Below the pieces are notes generated by a model. That model saw nothing but the letters and a program-made list of their open reading frames with translations, ran no database searches and was not told where the DNA came from. A program made the translations under genes and the position numbers. A stretch of 64,000 bases of DNA, taken from NCBI RefSeq assembly GCF_027922265.1, contig NZ_BSFI01000004.1, positions 349,817 through 413,816 on the forward strand, given 5' to 3'. This document shows positions 21,438 to 32,800 of this stretch, in pieces; the first letter of the stretch is position 1, and every line of letters begins with the position of its first letter. Origin of the DNA: Hansschlegelia plantiphila. Lineage in GTDB: Bacteria > Pseudomonadota > Alphaproteobacteria > Rhizobiales > Methylopilaceae.

Positions 21438-23521
21438 GCGTCGCGTCTCCTGTTCAGTGTCCTGAGCCTCGCGGCCGGGGCGCTTTCCGCCAGCATGTCC
21501 GGCGCCGGGTTCGGCAGCCGCCGTCGCCAGTTCGGATGCTCGTCGAGGGTGCCGGGAAGGTTCGGCTGTTCGAGCTGGCCGAGCGCGTCCTCCATCGGCA
21601 GCAGCACGAGCTTCGACGGCGTCGTCGAGAGAAACGCCACCGCGGCGTCCACGACCACGTCCGGCGCGTCGGGCGCAGGCGGATCGCCCGCGGCGACGTC
21701 CGCCGCGACGAAGGCGCGCCAGAGCGCGGACCGCTCCTGCTCGCGCTCCAGCCGGTCGTTCGCTGCGGTCTCGCCGAACTGGCCGCCGGCGACGGAGGCG
21801 CGCAGATCGATGTCGGCGCCGGACCACCACCCCGCCGTGGTCGGCAGGTCGTGCGTCGTCGTCATCGCGAGCGCGTCCGCCGGGTAATAGGAGGGCGGGA
21901 AGAATCTTCGCTCGTGGCGCTCGAACTGCAGCACGCGCATGCCCGCGACGCCGGCCTCCGCCAGCCGCTCTCGGAAGCCTTCCGGCACCGTGCCGAGATC
22001 TTCGCCCACGACGACCGCTTCGTTGCGCAGCGACTCCAGCGCCGTGAGACGAAGCATGTCGTCCACGGGGAAGGCGAGATAGGCGCCCTCGGTCGCCTTC
22101 GCGCCCTCCGGCGCCATCCACAGCCTCGCGAACCCCATCGCGTGGTCTATGCGGACGCCGCCGGCGTTCTTCATGCAGGCGCGCAAGGTCGCAAGGAACG
22201 GCGCGAAGCCGGATGTCTTCAGCGCGATCGGCGAGAAAGTGGCGAGCCCCCAGGCCTGGCCGTTCGGGTTGAACAGATCGGGCGGCGAGCCGACGGAGAG
22301 GCCCACGAGCACATCCTGCTGCCGGCTCCAGGCGTGGCTGCCCCCGGCGTCCATGCCGACCGCGAGGTCGGAGATCAGGCCGATCGCCATGCCCGAGTCG
22401 CGCGCGGCCTTCTGCGCTGCGGCGAAGGATCGGTCGGCGATCCACTGCAGGAAGACGTGGAAGTCGACCTCGCCCGCGTGTTCCGACGAAAACTCTGCGA
22501 CCGCCGCGCTCTGCGGGTCGCGCAGGGCCTCGGGCCAGCTCCGCCAGTCCCACTGACGCATGTCCGCGCCGAAGCGCGCGGCGTGCAGCGCCTCGAAGCG
22601 CGCATGCCGCTCGAGCAGGTCGCCGCCTTCGGCGCGGAACGCGTCGAAATCCATGGCGAGCCTGCCGCGCCCGCTCTCCGCGCATTCCACGGAGCGGAAG
22701 CTCTCGAACAGCTTGCGGAAGGTGGCGAGCTTGGCGCGGGCGGAGTCCGGCCAGTCGATCAGCGGCGCCGATTCCAGAGCGCGGCGGATGTCCGCGACGC
22801 CGGCGGCGCGCGAGGCTTCCTCGACCCGGTCTTCGCTGAACAGGAAATCCGGGTCGGCGTGGAGCGCGTTCAGGAACAGCCGGCTCGACGGCGAGTATGG
22901 TCCGAAATGGTGCGGGTCGGCGGTGAAGCCGGCGTGCAGCGGACTGAGCGCCAGCGCGTCGGCGCCGGCGCGGCCGAGCGTCTCCGCCAGCGTCGCGACG
23001 CCGCCGAGATCGCCGATCCCGCCATCCCCTCTGCGGGTGAGGCCGTAGACCTGAGCGGCGAGCCCCCACATCCGGCGCCCGCTCGCCGCGTCGACGATGC
23101 TGCGGCCGCGCGGGGGGGCGACGGCGAGCGTGACCCCGCCGTCCCTGGTCTCAAGCCGATGATAGCCCGCCTCCAGGATGGGCCGCATCAGCGCGCGGCC
23201 GTCTCCGGCGTCGCCGAGGATCACGTCGAAGGTCTCGCCGTCCTCGCGGATCAGGCGCGCCGCCGTTCCGGGCTTTCCGGGAACCGGGACCGTGTGGCCG
23301 ACGGTCGCCGTGACGAGCGCTGCGGGCGCGCCGGCGATCTCGCTCAGCCGCTCCAGCGACCCGCGGGTCTCGGTCTCGCTGTCGCAGCCGAGCCCAAGCG
23401 CCGAGAGCAGCCGCCGAAGCGTCTCGGGCGTCACCGTGCGGGATTGGCCTGCCTGATCAGTCCAATGAACCGAAAACCCGGCGCGCGCGGCGAGGTCACG
23501 AACGGCGTCGTCTTGGCTCAA
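21434..23521 (-). CDS. malQ: 4-alpha-glucanotransferase (amylomaltase)
   Basis: A 695-residue GH77 enzyme. It has the MalQ blocks SPSSRLFLNALHADPDFLF, RIDHAMGFARLW (nucleophile Asp), VVGEDLGTVPEGFRE (acid/base Glu) and TTHDLPTTAGWWSG. It disproportionates maltodextrins, supplying chains long enough for TreY and GlgP. The start is a TTG at 23521 that overlaps the treZ stop as TTGA; no ATG is available near the conserved beginning (SQDDAVRDLAARAG). Rare start and overlap suggest translation depends on TreZ ribosomes. Confidence 0.93.
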   Translation of the reverse strand: MSQDDAVRDLAARAGFSVHWTDQAGQSRTVTPETLRRLLSALGLGCDSETETRGSLERLSEIAGAPAALVTATVGHTVPVPGKPGTAARLIREDGETFDVILGDAGDGRALMRPILEAGYHRLETRDGGVTLAVAPPRGRSIVDAASGRRMWGLAAQVYGLTRRGDGGIGDLGGVATLAETLGRAGADALALSPLHAGFTADPHHFGPYSPSSRLFLNALHADPDFLFSEDRVEEASRAAGVADIRRALESAPLIDWPDSARAKLATFRKLFESFRSVECAESGRGRLAMDFDAFRAEGGDLLERHARFEALHAARFGADMRQWDWRSWPEALRDPQSAAVAEFSSEHAGEVDFHVFLQWIADRSFAAAQKAARDSGMAIGLISDLAVGMDAGGSHAWSRQQDVLVGLSVGSPPDLFNPNGQAWGLATFSPIALKTSGFAPFLATLRACMKNAGGVRIDHAMGFARLWMAPEGAKATEGAYLAFPVDDMLRLTALESLRNEAVVVGEDLGTVPEGFRERLAEAGVAGMRVLQFERHERRFFPPSYYPADALAMTTTHDLPTTAGWWSGADIDLRASVAGGQFGETAANDRLEREQERSALWRAFVAADVAAGDPPAPDAPDVVVDAAVAFLSTTPSKLVLLPMEDALGQLEQPNLPGTLDEHPNWRRRLPNPAPDMLAESAPAARLRTLNRRRDA

Positions 23522-25275
23522 GCTGCTGGCTCCAGCAAAGCGACGGTGGAGAAGCCGGGCAGGCTGCCGGAGCGCGCGGCGTCAGCTGCGCCGATGGGGG
23601 ATTCAAACAGCACGGTGCCCTCAAGGCTGGGCAGAGGAACACGACTATCGGCGAGGTTGATCGCGAGGGTCAGTTTCGCGCCGTCGCCCATCGTCCACCG
23701 CGAGACGACGGCCTTCTCGCCGACCACGTCCGCGCCGGCGGACCGGCAGCCCGGAATGCCCGGCGTGATCTTCGCCGCGCGGATCGCGAGCAGCTTGCGG
23801 AACAAGGCGGTGCGCGCCTCCGCCCGCTCGGAGTGCGGCTCGGGGATCGAATTCTCGAAGGTCGTCACCGCATTCGGGTCCGGGATCTCGGCGCCGGCGA
23901 AGGCCGCGAACTTGGCGAATTCCTTGCGCCGTCCGTTCCGCACGGCCTCGGCGAGTTCCGGCTCGTGGTCGGTGAAGAACAGGAAGGGAGTCTCGCTCGC
24001 CACCTCCTCGCCCATGAAGATCATCGGGATGTGGGGGGACAGCAGCAGCGCGGCGGTCGCGGCTTCGACGCCCTCCGGCGGGGCGAGCGTCGTCAGCCTG
24101 TCGCCGAAGGCGCGGTTGCCGATCTGGTCGTGGTTCTGCAGGAAGCTGACGAAGGCGGTCGGGGGAAGATGGTCGCTCGGCGTGCCTCGCGGCTTGCCGT
24201 TCTGATGCGGGGACGGATCGCCCTGGTAGACGAAGCCGTCCTGCAGCGTGCGGGCGAGCTTGCCCGCCGTGTCCTCGACGAAGTCCTCGTAATAGCCTTC
24301 GCGCTCGCCCGTCAGCAGCACGTGAAAGACGTGGTGGAAATCGTCGTTCCACTGGGCGTCGACCTCGCCTGCGAGGTGACTCTGCTGATTGAACTCGTTT
24401 TCGAGGATGAGGTGCAGATGGCGGCCATTCTCGCTCGCGCGGACGGCGGCCGCGGTTTCGTCGATCCAGTCCTGCTCGGAAATCGCATGCACCGCGTCAA
24501 GCCTCAGCCCGTCGAAGCGGTACTCCTCCAGCCAATAGAGCACGTTCTCGGTGAAGTAGCTGCGCACTTCCGGGAGACGGAAGTCGATCGCTCCGCCCCA
24601 CGGCGTGTGCAGGTCCTCGCGGAAGAACTCCGGAGCGGCGGCGGGGATGTAATTCCCGTCCGGTCCGAAATGGTTGTAGACCACGTCGAGGATCATCATC
24701 ACCCCGAGCTCGTGAGCCTGGTCGATGAGGCTCTTCAGCTCTTCCGGCGAGCCATAGGCGGCGTCGGGAGCGTAAGGCAGCACGCCGTCGTAGCCCCAGT
24801 TCCGCGCGCCGGGGAAATCGGCGATCGGCATCAGTTCTATGGCGGTGATCCCGAGTTCGGCGAGCAGCGGCAGCGCCTCGGCCACGCCGTTGAAGCCGCC
24901 GAAGCAGCCGACATGAAGTTCGTAGACCACGGCCTCGTGCCAGGGCCGGCCCTTCCAGTCCGCGGTTTTCCAGTCATAGCGCGCCGGATCGATCACGATG
25001 CTCCAGCCGTGGATGTCGCCGTCCTGGAAGCGGGAGGCGGGGTCCGGCACGCTCAGCCCGTCCGGCAGATGGAAGCGGTAGCGGGCGCCTGCGGGAGCTT
25101 CGATCGTCTTTGAGAACCAGCCCTGCGCGTCGCGCTCCATCAGCACGGGGTCTCGGTCGCGAATTTCCAGGCGCACCTCGGCGTGGGCGAGCGCCCAGAA
25201 GCGGAAGGTCGTGCCGGAATCGGAAAAGGCGGCGCCGAAGGGGAGGCGTCGTTCAAAACTCGCAGTCAAAATCAT
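23518..25275 (-). CDS. treZ: Malto-oligosyltrehalose trehalohydrolase
   Basis: A 585-residue GH13 hydrolase with an N-terminal CBM48-like beta domain (about residues 1-105) and a catalytic barrel: GLRLDAVHAI (nucleophile), LILENEFNQQ (acid/base), QNHDQIGNRAFGDRL. It releases trehalose from the product of TreY. The ATG at 25275 overlaps the glgX stop as TGATG. A TTG one codon earlier is the only alternative. It sits between glgX and malQ in a four-gene coupled operon. Confidence 0.95.
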   Translation of the reverse strand: MILTASFERRLPFGAAFSDSGTTFRFWALAHAEVRLEIRDRDPVLMERDAQGWFSKTIEAPAGARYRFHLPDGLSVPDPASRFQDGDIHGWSIVIDPARYDWKTADWKGRPWHEAVVYELHVGCFGGFNGVAEALPLLAELGITAIELMPIADFPGARNWGYDGVLPYAPDAAYGSPEELKSLIDQAHELGVMMILDVVYNHFGPDGNYIPAAAPEFFREDLHTPWGGAIDFRLPEVRSYFTENVLYWLEEYRFDGLRLDAVHAISEQDWIDETAAAVRASENGRHLHLILENEFNQQSHLAGEVDAQWNDDFHHVFHVLLTGEREGYYEDFVEDTAGKLARTLQDGFVYQGDPSPHQNGKPRGTPSDHLPPTAFVSFLQNHDQIGNRAFGDRLTTLAPPEGVEAATAALLLSPHIPMIFMGEEVASETPFLFFTDHEPELAEAVRNGRRKEFAKFAAFAGAEIPDPNAVTTFENSIPEPHSERAEARTALFRKLLAIRAAKITPGIPGCRSAGADVVGEKAVVSRWTMGDGAKLTLAINLADSRVPLPSLEGTVLFESPIGAADAARSGSLPGFSTVALLEPAA

Positions 25276-27404
25276 CAATCTCCAGGCGCATGCGTCTGCC
25301 GGCGCTTCGCCGGCTGGGCGGACGCAAGGGAGAGGCCGAGCACGGCGCTCTGGGCCGCGACGGTTATCGCGTCTTGCTCGATCACGCGTTCCGGAGCCTC
25401 GGGCCGCGCGCTGTCGATCAGCAGCACGGTCGAAAGCGCAGGGGGCGGAAGAGTGAAAACGCGATCCTCCGCGGTCGGATTTAGCATCAGGGTGAGGATA
25501 GGCACGGCGCCGTCGGCGCGGCGCTCCGCCCGGCGCAGCATTAACGTCCTCTCATCATGGTCGTTCCACGCCTCCGAGCTGATCGGAGCGCCGCTTTCGT
25601 CGAACCAGGCGATGTCGAGCACGCCGGGGAAGGGCTCCTCCCGACCGTGCAGGAATCGCTTGGAGCGCAGCACCGGATGGGCGCGTCGCAGCGCGATAAG
25701 TCGCGCCACGAAGGCCGTCAGCGCCTCGCCCCCCTCGGTCGAGGCGAGCCGCCAGTCGATCCACGACGTCTCGTTGTCCTGGGCGTAAGCGTTGTTGTTG
25801 CCGCCCTGGGTGCGCTGGAACTCGTCGCCCGCGAGCAGCATCGGCGAGCCGTTGGCGAAGAACACCGTGGCGAGCATCGCCCGGGCGAGGCGCGCGCGGA
25901 GCGGCTTGATCTCGGGATCGTCGGTCGGTCCCTCCACGCCCCAGTTCGAAGAATAGTTCTCGCCATGGCCGTCGCGGTTGTCCTCGCCGTTCGCGAGGTT
26001 GTGGCGATCGACGTAGGCGGTCGTGTCGGCGAGCGTGTAGCCGTCGTGGCTCGCGACGTAGTTGATCGACGCCCAGGGCCTGCGCGATCGCCGATCGAAC
26101 AGGTCGCTGGAGCCTGCGAGCCGCGCCGCGACTTCCGGGCGCTGGCCGCTGTCGCCACGCCAGAACCTGCGGATGGAGTCACGGAACTTGTCGTTCCATT
26201 CGGCGAAGCCCGGCGGGTGATGGCCGAGCTGGTAGCCGCCGGGGCCGATGTCCCAGGGTTCCGAGATCAGCTTCACGCGCTGGAGCGCCGGATCCTGCCG
26301 GATGGCGTCGAAGAAGCCGGAGCCGGGGTCGAAGCCGTGCGCCTCGCGGCCGAGCGTGACGCCGAGATCGAACCGGAACCCGTCGACGTGGTAGGCCTCG
26401 ACCCAGTAGCGCAGCGAATCCATCACCATCTGCAGCACGCGCGGATGGCTGAGATTCACAGTATTGCCGGTGCCGGTGTCGTTGACGCAGTAGCGCCAGT
26501 CGGTCTGCACCAGCCGATAGTAGCTGGCGTTGTCGAGGCCGCGGAACGACAGCGTCGGCCCTTCCTCGCTGCCTTCCGCGGTGTGGTTGTAGACGACGTC
26601 GAGGATCACCTCGATGCCCGCCGCATGCAGCCGGCGCACCGCGACCTTCAGCTCATTCAGGGAGCCGTCGGAAAGGTAGCGCGGCTCCGGCGCGAAGAAG
26701 GCGAGCGTGTTGTAGCCCCAGTAGTTCCTGAGGCCCTTCTCCACCAGCACGCGGTCCTGCACGAAGGCGTGGATCGGCAGGAGCTCCACGGCGGTGACGC
26801 CGAGGCGCTTATAGTGCTCGATCATCACGGGGCTCGCGAGCGCCGCGAAGGTGCCGCGCTCGTGCGCGCGGATGTCCTGCCGCAGCATCGTCAGCCCGCG
26901 GACATGCGCCTCGTAGATCACCGTCTCGTCCCAGGGCGTGCGCGGCGGCCGGTCGTCGCCCCAGTTGAAGGCGCCGTCGACCACCACGCCCTTCGGCATG
27001 CCGGGCGCGCTGTCGCGGCGGTCGTAGGACAGGTCGGCGCGCGGGCTGTTCAGGCGGTAGCCGAACATCGCGTCGGACCAGCGCACCTCGCCCGCGATCT
27101 GCTTGGCGTAGGGATCGAGCAGCAGCTTGTTGGGATTGAAGCGTTGGCCGTGCTGCGGGTCGTAAGCGCCGTGCGCGCGAAAGCCGTAGAGCAGCCCGGC
27201 GCGCGCGTCCGGCAGATAGCCGTGGAACACCTCGTCGGTGCGCTCGGGAAGCGCGACGCGCGCGATCTCGCGCCGTCCTGACGGATCGAACAGGCAGAGG
27301 TCGATCTGGTCGGCGTTGGCCGAGAACACCGCGAAGTTGACGCCCAGCCCGTCCCAGGTGGCGCCGAGCGGGTAGGGGGATCCAGGTTCGAGGTTCGCTG
27401 TCAT
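25275..27404 (-). CDS. glgX: Glycogen debranching enzyme GlgX/TreX, copy 1
   Basis: A 709-residue GH13 isoamylase-type protein with an N-terminal CBM48 domain (PLGATWDGLGVNFAVFSANA) and a catalytic barrel with GFRFDLGVTLGR (nucleophile), [14 protein letters not shown] (acid/base) and YVASHDGYTLAD. It cleaves alpha-1,6 branches of glycogen limit dextrins, releasing linear maltodextrins. As first gene of the glgX-treZ-malQ-treY operon it plays the TreX role, feeding TreY. A second, distinct glgX lies at 35810-37888. There is no clear ribosome-binding site. Confidence 0.95.
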   Translation of the reverse strand: MTANLEPGSPYPLGATWDGLGVNFAVFSANADQIDLCLFDPSGRREIARVALPERTDEVFHGYLPDARAGLLYGFRAHGAYDPQHGQRFNPNKLLLDPYAKQIAGEVRWSDAMFGYRLNSPRADLSYDRRDSAPGMPKGVVVDGAFNWGDDRPPRTPWDETVIYEAHVRGLTMLRQDIRAHERGTFAALASPVMIEHYKRLGVTAVELLPIHAFVQDRVLVEKGLRNYWGYNTLAFFAPEPRYLSDGSLNELKVAVRRLHAAGIEVILDVVYNHTAEGSEEGPTLSFRGLDNASYYRLVQTDWRYCVNDTGTGNTVNLSHPRVLQMVMDSLRYWVEAYHVDGFRFDLGVTLGREAHGFDPGSGFFDAIRQDPALQRVKLISEPWDIGPGGYQLGHHPPGFAEWNDKFRDSIRRFWRGDSGQRPEVAARLAGSSDLFDRRSRRPWASINYVASHDGYTLADTTAYVDRHNLANGEDNRDGHGENYSSNWGVEGPTDDPEIKPLRARLARAMLATVFFANGSPMLLAGDEFQRTQGGNNNAYAQDNETSWIDWRLASTEGGEALTAFVARLIALRRAHPVLRSKRFLHGREEPFPGVLDIAWFDESGAPISSEAWNDHDERTLMLRRAERRADGAVPILTLMLNPTAEDRVFTLPPPALSTVLLIDSARPEAPERVIEQDAITVAAQSAVLGLSLASAQPAKRRQTHAPGD

Positions 27405-27575
27405 GGGCGAAACGATATGCGGTCCTGGCGAAGGAGACCAACAGGCGGCCGCAGCCTCCCGTCTTCCCGTGTGAGAGAAGGTCGCGGACGTTGGAGGCGA
27501 CGGGCGGATAAGGAATGGTTTCTGCAGGTCGCGTCGGCGACGGACGCGCCCGACGCCCGGGGATTATTCATCGTG

Positions 27576-27591
27576 TCCCGCAAGGGGAGAG
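27576..27591. repeat. Short palindromic repeat core shared with uvrB
   Basis: The 240-base gap between glgX and glgB contains TCCCGCAAGGGGAGAG, identical over 16 bases to the minus strand of the palindrome inside uvrB (63372-63387). A degenerate relative, CTTCCCGTGTGAGAGAAG, lies near 27464. No gene or clear promoter is seen in this gap. Confidence 0.55.
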
Positions 27592-27644
27592 CGACGCGCC
27601 GGGGTCGGGCCTGTCCGGGAAGCGGGCCGCCGCCGCCGGTCGCT

Positions 27645-29828
27645 TCAGCCCGGCCGCAGCGCGACCACGCCGAGCGGCGGAAGCGTGAGGTCGAGCGACT
27701 GCGCCTCGCCGTGGCCCGCGACGTCGATCGTCGGAAGTCCGCCGCCGTTGCCCACGTTCGACCCGCCATAGATGCCCGCATCGGTGTTGAGGATCTCGCT
27801 CCAGTGGCCCGCCACCGGCACGCCTATGCGATATCCATGCCGGGGCACCGGCGTCATGTTGGCGACCACCAGCACCGGCGGGTCTCCGGCCTCGCCCTGG
27901 CGAAGGAACGCGAACACCGAGTTCGTCCGGTCGTCGCCGATCACCCAGCGGAAGCCGGCGGGCTCGCAGTCCCTGGCGTGCAGCGATCGTTCCGACGCAT
28001 AGATCCGGTTGAGGTCGCGAACGAGCCGCTGAACGCCGGCGTGGTTTGGGTCGTCGAGCGCGGCCCAGTCGACCTGATCGTCGTGGTTCCATTCGCGGAA
28101 CTGCGCGACCTCGCAGCCCATGAACAGCAGCTTCTTGCCGGGGTGCGACCACATCAGCCCGAAAAGCGCGCGCAGGTTGGCGAATTTCTGCCAGGCGTCG
28201 CCGGGCATCTTCTGCAGCAGCGAGCCCTTGCCGTGCACCACCTCGTCATGGCTGATCGGCAGCACGAACTTCTCGGAGAAGGCGTAGACCAGCCCGAAGG
28301 TGATGCCGTCGTGGTCGTACTGACGGTAGATCGGGTTCTGCTCCATGTAGTGGAGCGTGTCGTGCATCCAGCCCATGTTCCACTTGTAGTGGAAGCCGAG
28401 GCCGCCCTCGGTGGTGGGCTTGGTGACGCCCGGCCAGGCGGTCGATTCCTCGGCGATCATGATCGCGCCGGCGGCCCGCTCGCGGACCACTGCGTTCATG
28501 TGCTGAATGAAGCCGACAGCTTCCAGGTTCTCCCGGCCGCCATACTGGTTCGGCACCCACTCGCCGGCCTTGCGGCTGTAGTCGCGGTAGAGCATCGAGG
28601 CGACCGCGTCGACGCGCAGTCCGTCGACGTGGAAGCGCTCAAGCCAGAACAGGCCGCTCGCGATCAGGAAGTTCTGAACCTCGCGCCGGCCGAAATTGTA
28701 GATCGCGGTGTTCCAGTCGATGTGGAAGCCCTCGCGCGGGTCGGCGTGCTCGTAGAGCGCCGTGCCGTCGAAGCGGTAGAGGCCGTGGCTGTCGGTCGGG
28801 AAATGCGCGGGCACCCAGTCGACGATGACTCCGATTCCGGCCGCATGCGCCGCATCGACGAAGCGCGCGAACTCCTCCGGCGCGCCATAGCGGCCGGTCG
28901 GCGCGAAAAGGCCGAGCGGCTGGTAGCCCCATGAGCCGCCAAACGGATGCTCGGAGATCGGCAGCAGTTCGACATGGGTGAAGCCCATGCCGGCCACATA
29001 GGGGATCAGCTTCTCGATCGCGAAATCCCAGTCGACGTCGCGGTCGCCCTGCTTGAGCCAAGAACCGAGGTGGACCTCGTAGAACGACAACGGCGCGGTT
29101 TCGGCGTGCTTGGCCGCCCGTTGCTCCATCCATGCCGCGTCGGTCCAGGCGTAGGGCTCGACCGAGGCCACGACCGAGGCGGTCGAGGGCGCTTTCTCGG
29201 CCGACCGCGCCACCGGGTCCGCCTTGTCCGGCAGGATCGCGCCGTCCGGTCCGATCAGCGCGAACTTGTATCGTTCGCCGGGGCCGAGGCGCGGGATGAA
29301 TATCTCCCACACGCCTGACGGCTGGCGCAGGCGCATCGGGTTGCGGCGGGAATCCCAGGCGTTGAAGTCGCCGATCACCGCGACGCGCCGGGCGTTCGGC
29401 GCCCAGACGGCGAAGCGGACGCCGGCGACGCCGTCTATCGTCATGGGGTTCGCGCCGAGGGCGCTCGCGAGCTCGAAGTGTCGGGACTCGCCAAGCAGAT
29501 GCAGGTCGAGGTCGCCCAGAAGCAGGCCGAAGGAATAGGGGTCCTCGGTCTCGAAGGTGGCTCCCGGCCAGCGGATCCGAAGCAGATAGGGATCGACGCC
29601 CTTCACCGGACCCTCGAATACGCCGGTTCCGTCGAGCTCCGTCAGGACGCCGACGACTTCGCCGCCGTCCCGGGCCACCACTTCGACGCCTTCGGCGCCC
29701 GGCAGGACCGCGCGGACATAAGGGCCCGCCCCGTCGTCGCGACGGCCGAGCGCCGCGAACGGATCGCCATGGGTTCCGTTCGCGAGCGCCTGAAGCGTCG
29801 CGCGGTCGAGCGATGAGACCTCGGTCAT
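27645..29828 (-). CDS. glgB: 1,4-alpha-glucan branching enzyme
   Basis: A 727-residue GH13 branching enzyme of normal length with N-terminal N1/CBM48 domains, then [36 protein letters not shown] (nucleophile), [15 protein letters not shown] (acid/base) and [15 protein letters not shown]. It introduces alpha-1,6 branches into glycogen. Its ATG overlaps the treS-mak stop by four bases (ATGA), placing it last in the glgE-treS/mak-glgB operon, the standard gene set of the GlgE pathway. It probably also serves the GlgC/GlgA pathway, since no other glgB is present here. Confidence 0.97.
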   Translation of the reverse strand: MTEVSSLDRATLQALANGTHGDPFAALGRRDDGAGPYVRAVLPGAEGVEVVARDGGEVVGVLTELDGTGVFEGPVKGVDPYLLRIRWPGATFETEDPYSFGLLLGDLDLHLLGESRHFELASALGANPMTIDGVAGVRFAVWAPNARRVAVIGDFNAWDSRRNPMRLRQPSGVWEIFIPRLGPGERYKFALIGPDGAILPDKADPVARSAEKAPSTASVVASVEPYAWTDAAWMEQRAAKHAETAPLSFYEVHLGSWLKQGDRDVDWDFAIEKLIPYVAGMGFTHVELLPISEHPFGGSWGYQPLGLFAPTGRYGAPEEFARFVDAAHAAGIGVIVDWVPAHFPTDSHGLYRFDGTALYEHADPREGFHIDWNTAIYNFGRREVQNFLIASGLFWLERFHVDGLRVDAVASMLYRDYSRKAGEWVPNQYGGRENLEAVGFIQHMNAVVRERAAGAIMIAEESTAWPGVTKPTTEGGLGFHYKWNMGWMHDTLHYMEQNPIYRQYDHDGITFGLVYAFSEKFVLPISHDEVVHGKGSLLQKMPGDAWQKFANLRALFGLMWSHPGKKLLFMGCEVAQFREWNHDDQVDWAALDDPNHAGVQRLVRDLNRIYASERSLHARDCEPAGFRWVIGDDRTNSVFAFLRQGEAGDPPVLVVANMTPVPRHGYRIGVPVAGHWSEILNTDAGIYGGSNVGNGGGLPTIDVAGHGEAQSLDLTLPPLGVVALRPG

Positions 29829-32800
29829 GCCTGGTCTCCCGCGTAAGCCAGCAGGCGTTCGGCGAGCGCATGGAGCCCGCCGAGCGGAACGTCGATCCAG
29901 GCTGGCCGGTTCGCCGTCTCGTAGGCGACCTCATAGGCCGCCTTCTCGATCAGGAACATGTCTAGCAACTCCGGTTGCACTGCGCCTCCCGCGGCCTCGA
30001 CGCTGGCGCGGTATGCGTTGAGGAAGGCCTCCGCGGCGTCGCCGCGGAAACGTTCGAGGAACTGGTCGCGGCGCGGACCGCCGATATGGGGCGACGCCTG
30101 CTCGTTGCGGCCGACCATCGCGGCTGCGTAGTCGAAGGACCGCAGGACGCCGGCGACGTCGCGCAGCGGACTGGCCTTGCCGCGGCGCTCCTCGAGCGGC
30201 CGCGCCGGTTCGCCCTCGAAGTCGATGAAGATCGCGTCGCCGCCGGAGACGAGGATCTGGCCGAGATGAAGGTCGCCGTGGATGCGGGTCATGATCGACC
30301 CGGTCCCCGCGTCGGCGAGCCGCCCGATCAGCGCGATCAGCGCGTCTTTGCGGGCGATGATGGAGGCCGCGCGATGGTCGTCCTCCTCGCGGTCCCAGGC
30401 CGAACGGCTTTCGAGCGCATGAACCGCGCCCTTGACCAGCCCGGTCGCCCGCGCCTTCCAGGTCTCGACATCCTGCGTGCCGGCGGGCGCCGGCGCGAAA
30501 TCCTGGTCGTCGCTGGGGCGCGCCAGCACCGCGTGAAGCTCGCCCAGCCGCGTGCCGAGATTGGCCGCAAAGCCCGTGAAGTCGTTGAAGCGGTAGTCGT
30601 CCGTCATCTCCCCGCCGCCTGCGCCGGCGTAGTCGTCGAGCGCCCGGGACAGATGATCAAGCGTCCAGGTCCAGGCGTCGCCCTGGTTCGAGACGTACCC
30701 CTGGATGATCGCGAGCGTCGCCCGCGTCCCGTCCGCGCCGACCTTGACCATCTCGCCGAGGAACGGCGCCGCGTTGGCGTAGCCCTGCTCGGTGAGATAG
30801 CGCCCCATCTCGGCTTCCGGATGGGCGCCGGTGGCGATCTTGCGCAGCAGCTTGATCATCAGCGCATCGCCGGCGATCAGCGAGGAGTTCGACTGTTCGG
30901 CCGACAGCCAGCGGATCTCGGCGTCGTCGGGCAGGTCGGGGATCTCCGCGCCTTTCGAGGCCTCGAACTGGATCGTGTCCTCGCCGCTCGGGAGCTTCGC
31001 GCCGGCCTTGAGGGAGCGGGCGATCGCGAAGGCGAAGCTCGGCAGCGCGAAGGCGTCGGTGAGGAGATGCACCTCGCGGCCCTTGCGAACGCGTGCGAGC
31101 GCAAGCCTGCTTGCAAGCGAAGACAGCCCGTCATCTTCGGCGACGACGGCGAGCGGCAGCAGCCAGCGGCTCGGCTCGGCGCCGCCGGTCACCTCGATCT
31201 CGATCAGCCCGATGTCCTCGCCGCCGCCCGAAATCCGCGACATACCCTTGATGCGCGGGATGATCTCCTTCTGGTCCTTGCCGCCGAACCAGCGGCGCTT
31301 GGCGAGATAGTTCGGCAGCACCGCGGTCTCGAGCGCTTTGCGGGCCTCGGTCTGCATGGCGTCGTCGACGCCTGCGCGCAGCACCAGCGTCTCGTAGTCG
31401 GCCATCGGCTCCGGCGCCGGCGTGTGCCAGTCGGGCGTCTCGCTCTCGCTTGCGAGCTTGAACCAATAGAAGCCGTAGGGCGGCAGGGTCAGCAGATAGG
31501 TCAGCTGGCCGATCGGCGGGAACACCGAGCCGGCCGTGAGCTCCACAGGCACGCGGCCGTCGAAGTCGGAGAGCTCCAGCTCCACGGCCTGCGGGCTGCG
31601 GCCCATATTGGCGACGCAGAGGATCGTCTCGCCGTCATGCTCGCGGAGATAGGCTAGGATCCGCCGGTTCGACGGGTACAGGAATCGGATCGAGCCGCGG
31701 CCGAAGGCCGGGTGCTGGCGGCGGGTCGCCAGCATGCGGCGGTGCCAGTTGAGCAGCGAATGCGGATCGCGCGCCTGCGCCTCGACGTTCACGGCGTAGT
31801 AGCCGTAGAGCGGATCCATGATCGGGGGCAGCACGTTCGACGCGAAGTCCGCCCGCGAAAAGCCGCCGTTGCGGTCGATCGACCACTGCATCGGCGTGCG
31901 AACGCCGTCGCGGTCGCCAAGATGGATGTTGTCGCCCATGCCGATCTCGTCGCCGTAATAGATCACCGGCGTGCCGGGCATCGACAGCAGCAGGCAGTTC
32001 ATCAGCTCGATCCGGCGCCGGTCGCGCTCCATCAGCGGCGCGAGCCGCCGGCGGATGCCGAGATTGATGCGCGCGCGCCTGTCGGTCGCATAGGTGTTCC
32101 AGAGGTAGTCGCGCTCCTTGTCGGTCACCATCTCGAGCGTCAGCTCGTCATGGTTGCGCAGGAAGATCGCCCACTGGCAGTTCTCCGGGATCGCCGGGGT
32201 CTGGCGCATGATGTCGGTGATCGGGAAGCGGTCCTCGCGCGCGATCGCCATGTACATCCGCGGCATCAGCGGGAAGTGGAACGCCATGTGGCATTCGTCG
32301 CCGTCGCCGAAATAGTCCTTGGTGTCCTCCGGCCACATGTTGGCTTCGGCGATCAGGAACCGGTCCGGATAGGTGCGGTCGAGCTCGGCGCGGATCTTCT
32401 TCAGGACGTCGTGGGTCTCCGGAAGGTTCTCGTTCGAGGTGCCGTCGCGCTCGATCAGGTAGGGCACGGCGTCGAGCCGCAGCCCGTCGATTCCGAGGTC
32501 GAGCCAGAACCGCATCACGCCGAAGACCGCCTTCAGCACCGCCGGGTTGTCGAAGTTCAGGTCCGGCTGATGGCTATAGAAACGGTGCCAGAAATACTGT
32601 CCGGCGACCGGGTCCCAGGTCCAGTTCGAGCGCTCGGTGTCGAGGAAGATGATGCGCGTGCCGGAGTACAGCGTGTCGCTGTCGGACCACACGTAGAAAT
32701 TGCGGTGGGCCGAGCCCTTCTTCGCCGTCCGCGCCCGCTGGAACCAAGGGTGCTGGTCGGAGGTGTGGTTGATCACGAGCTCGGTGATCACCTTCAGGCC

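Noticed and set aside
21438..23069. The treY reading frame remains open for 544 codons upstream, apparently giving a 1422-residue protein
   Set aside because: The upstream part is an Arg-rich shadow of malQ in another frame; conserved TreY sequence begins at the GTG overlapping the malQ stop.
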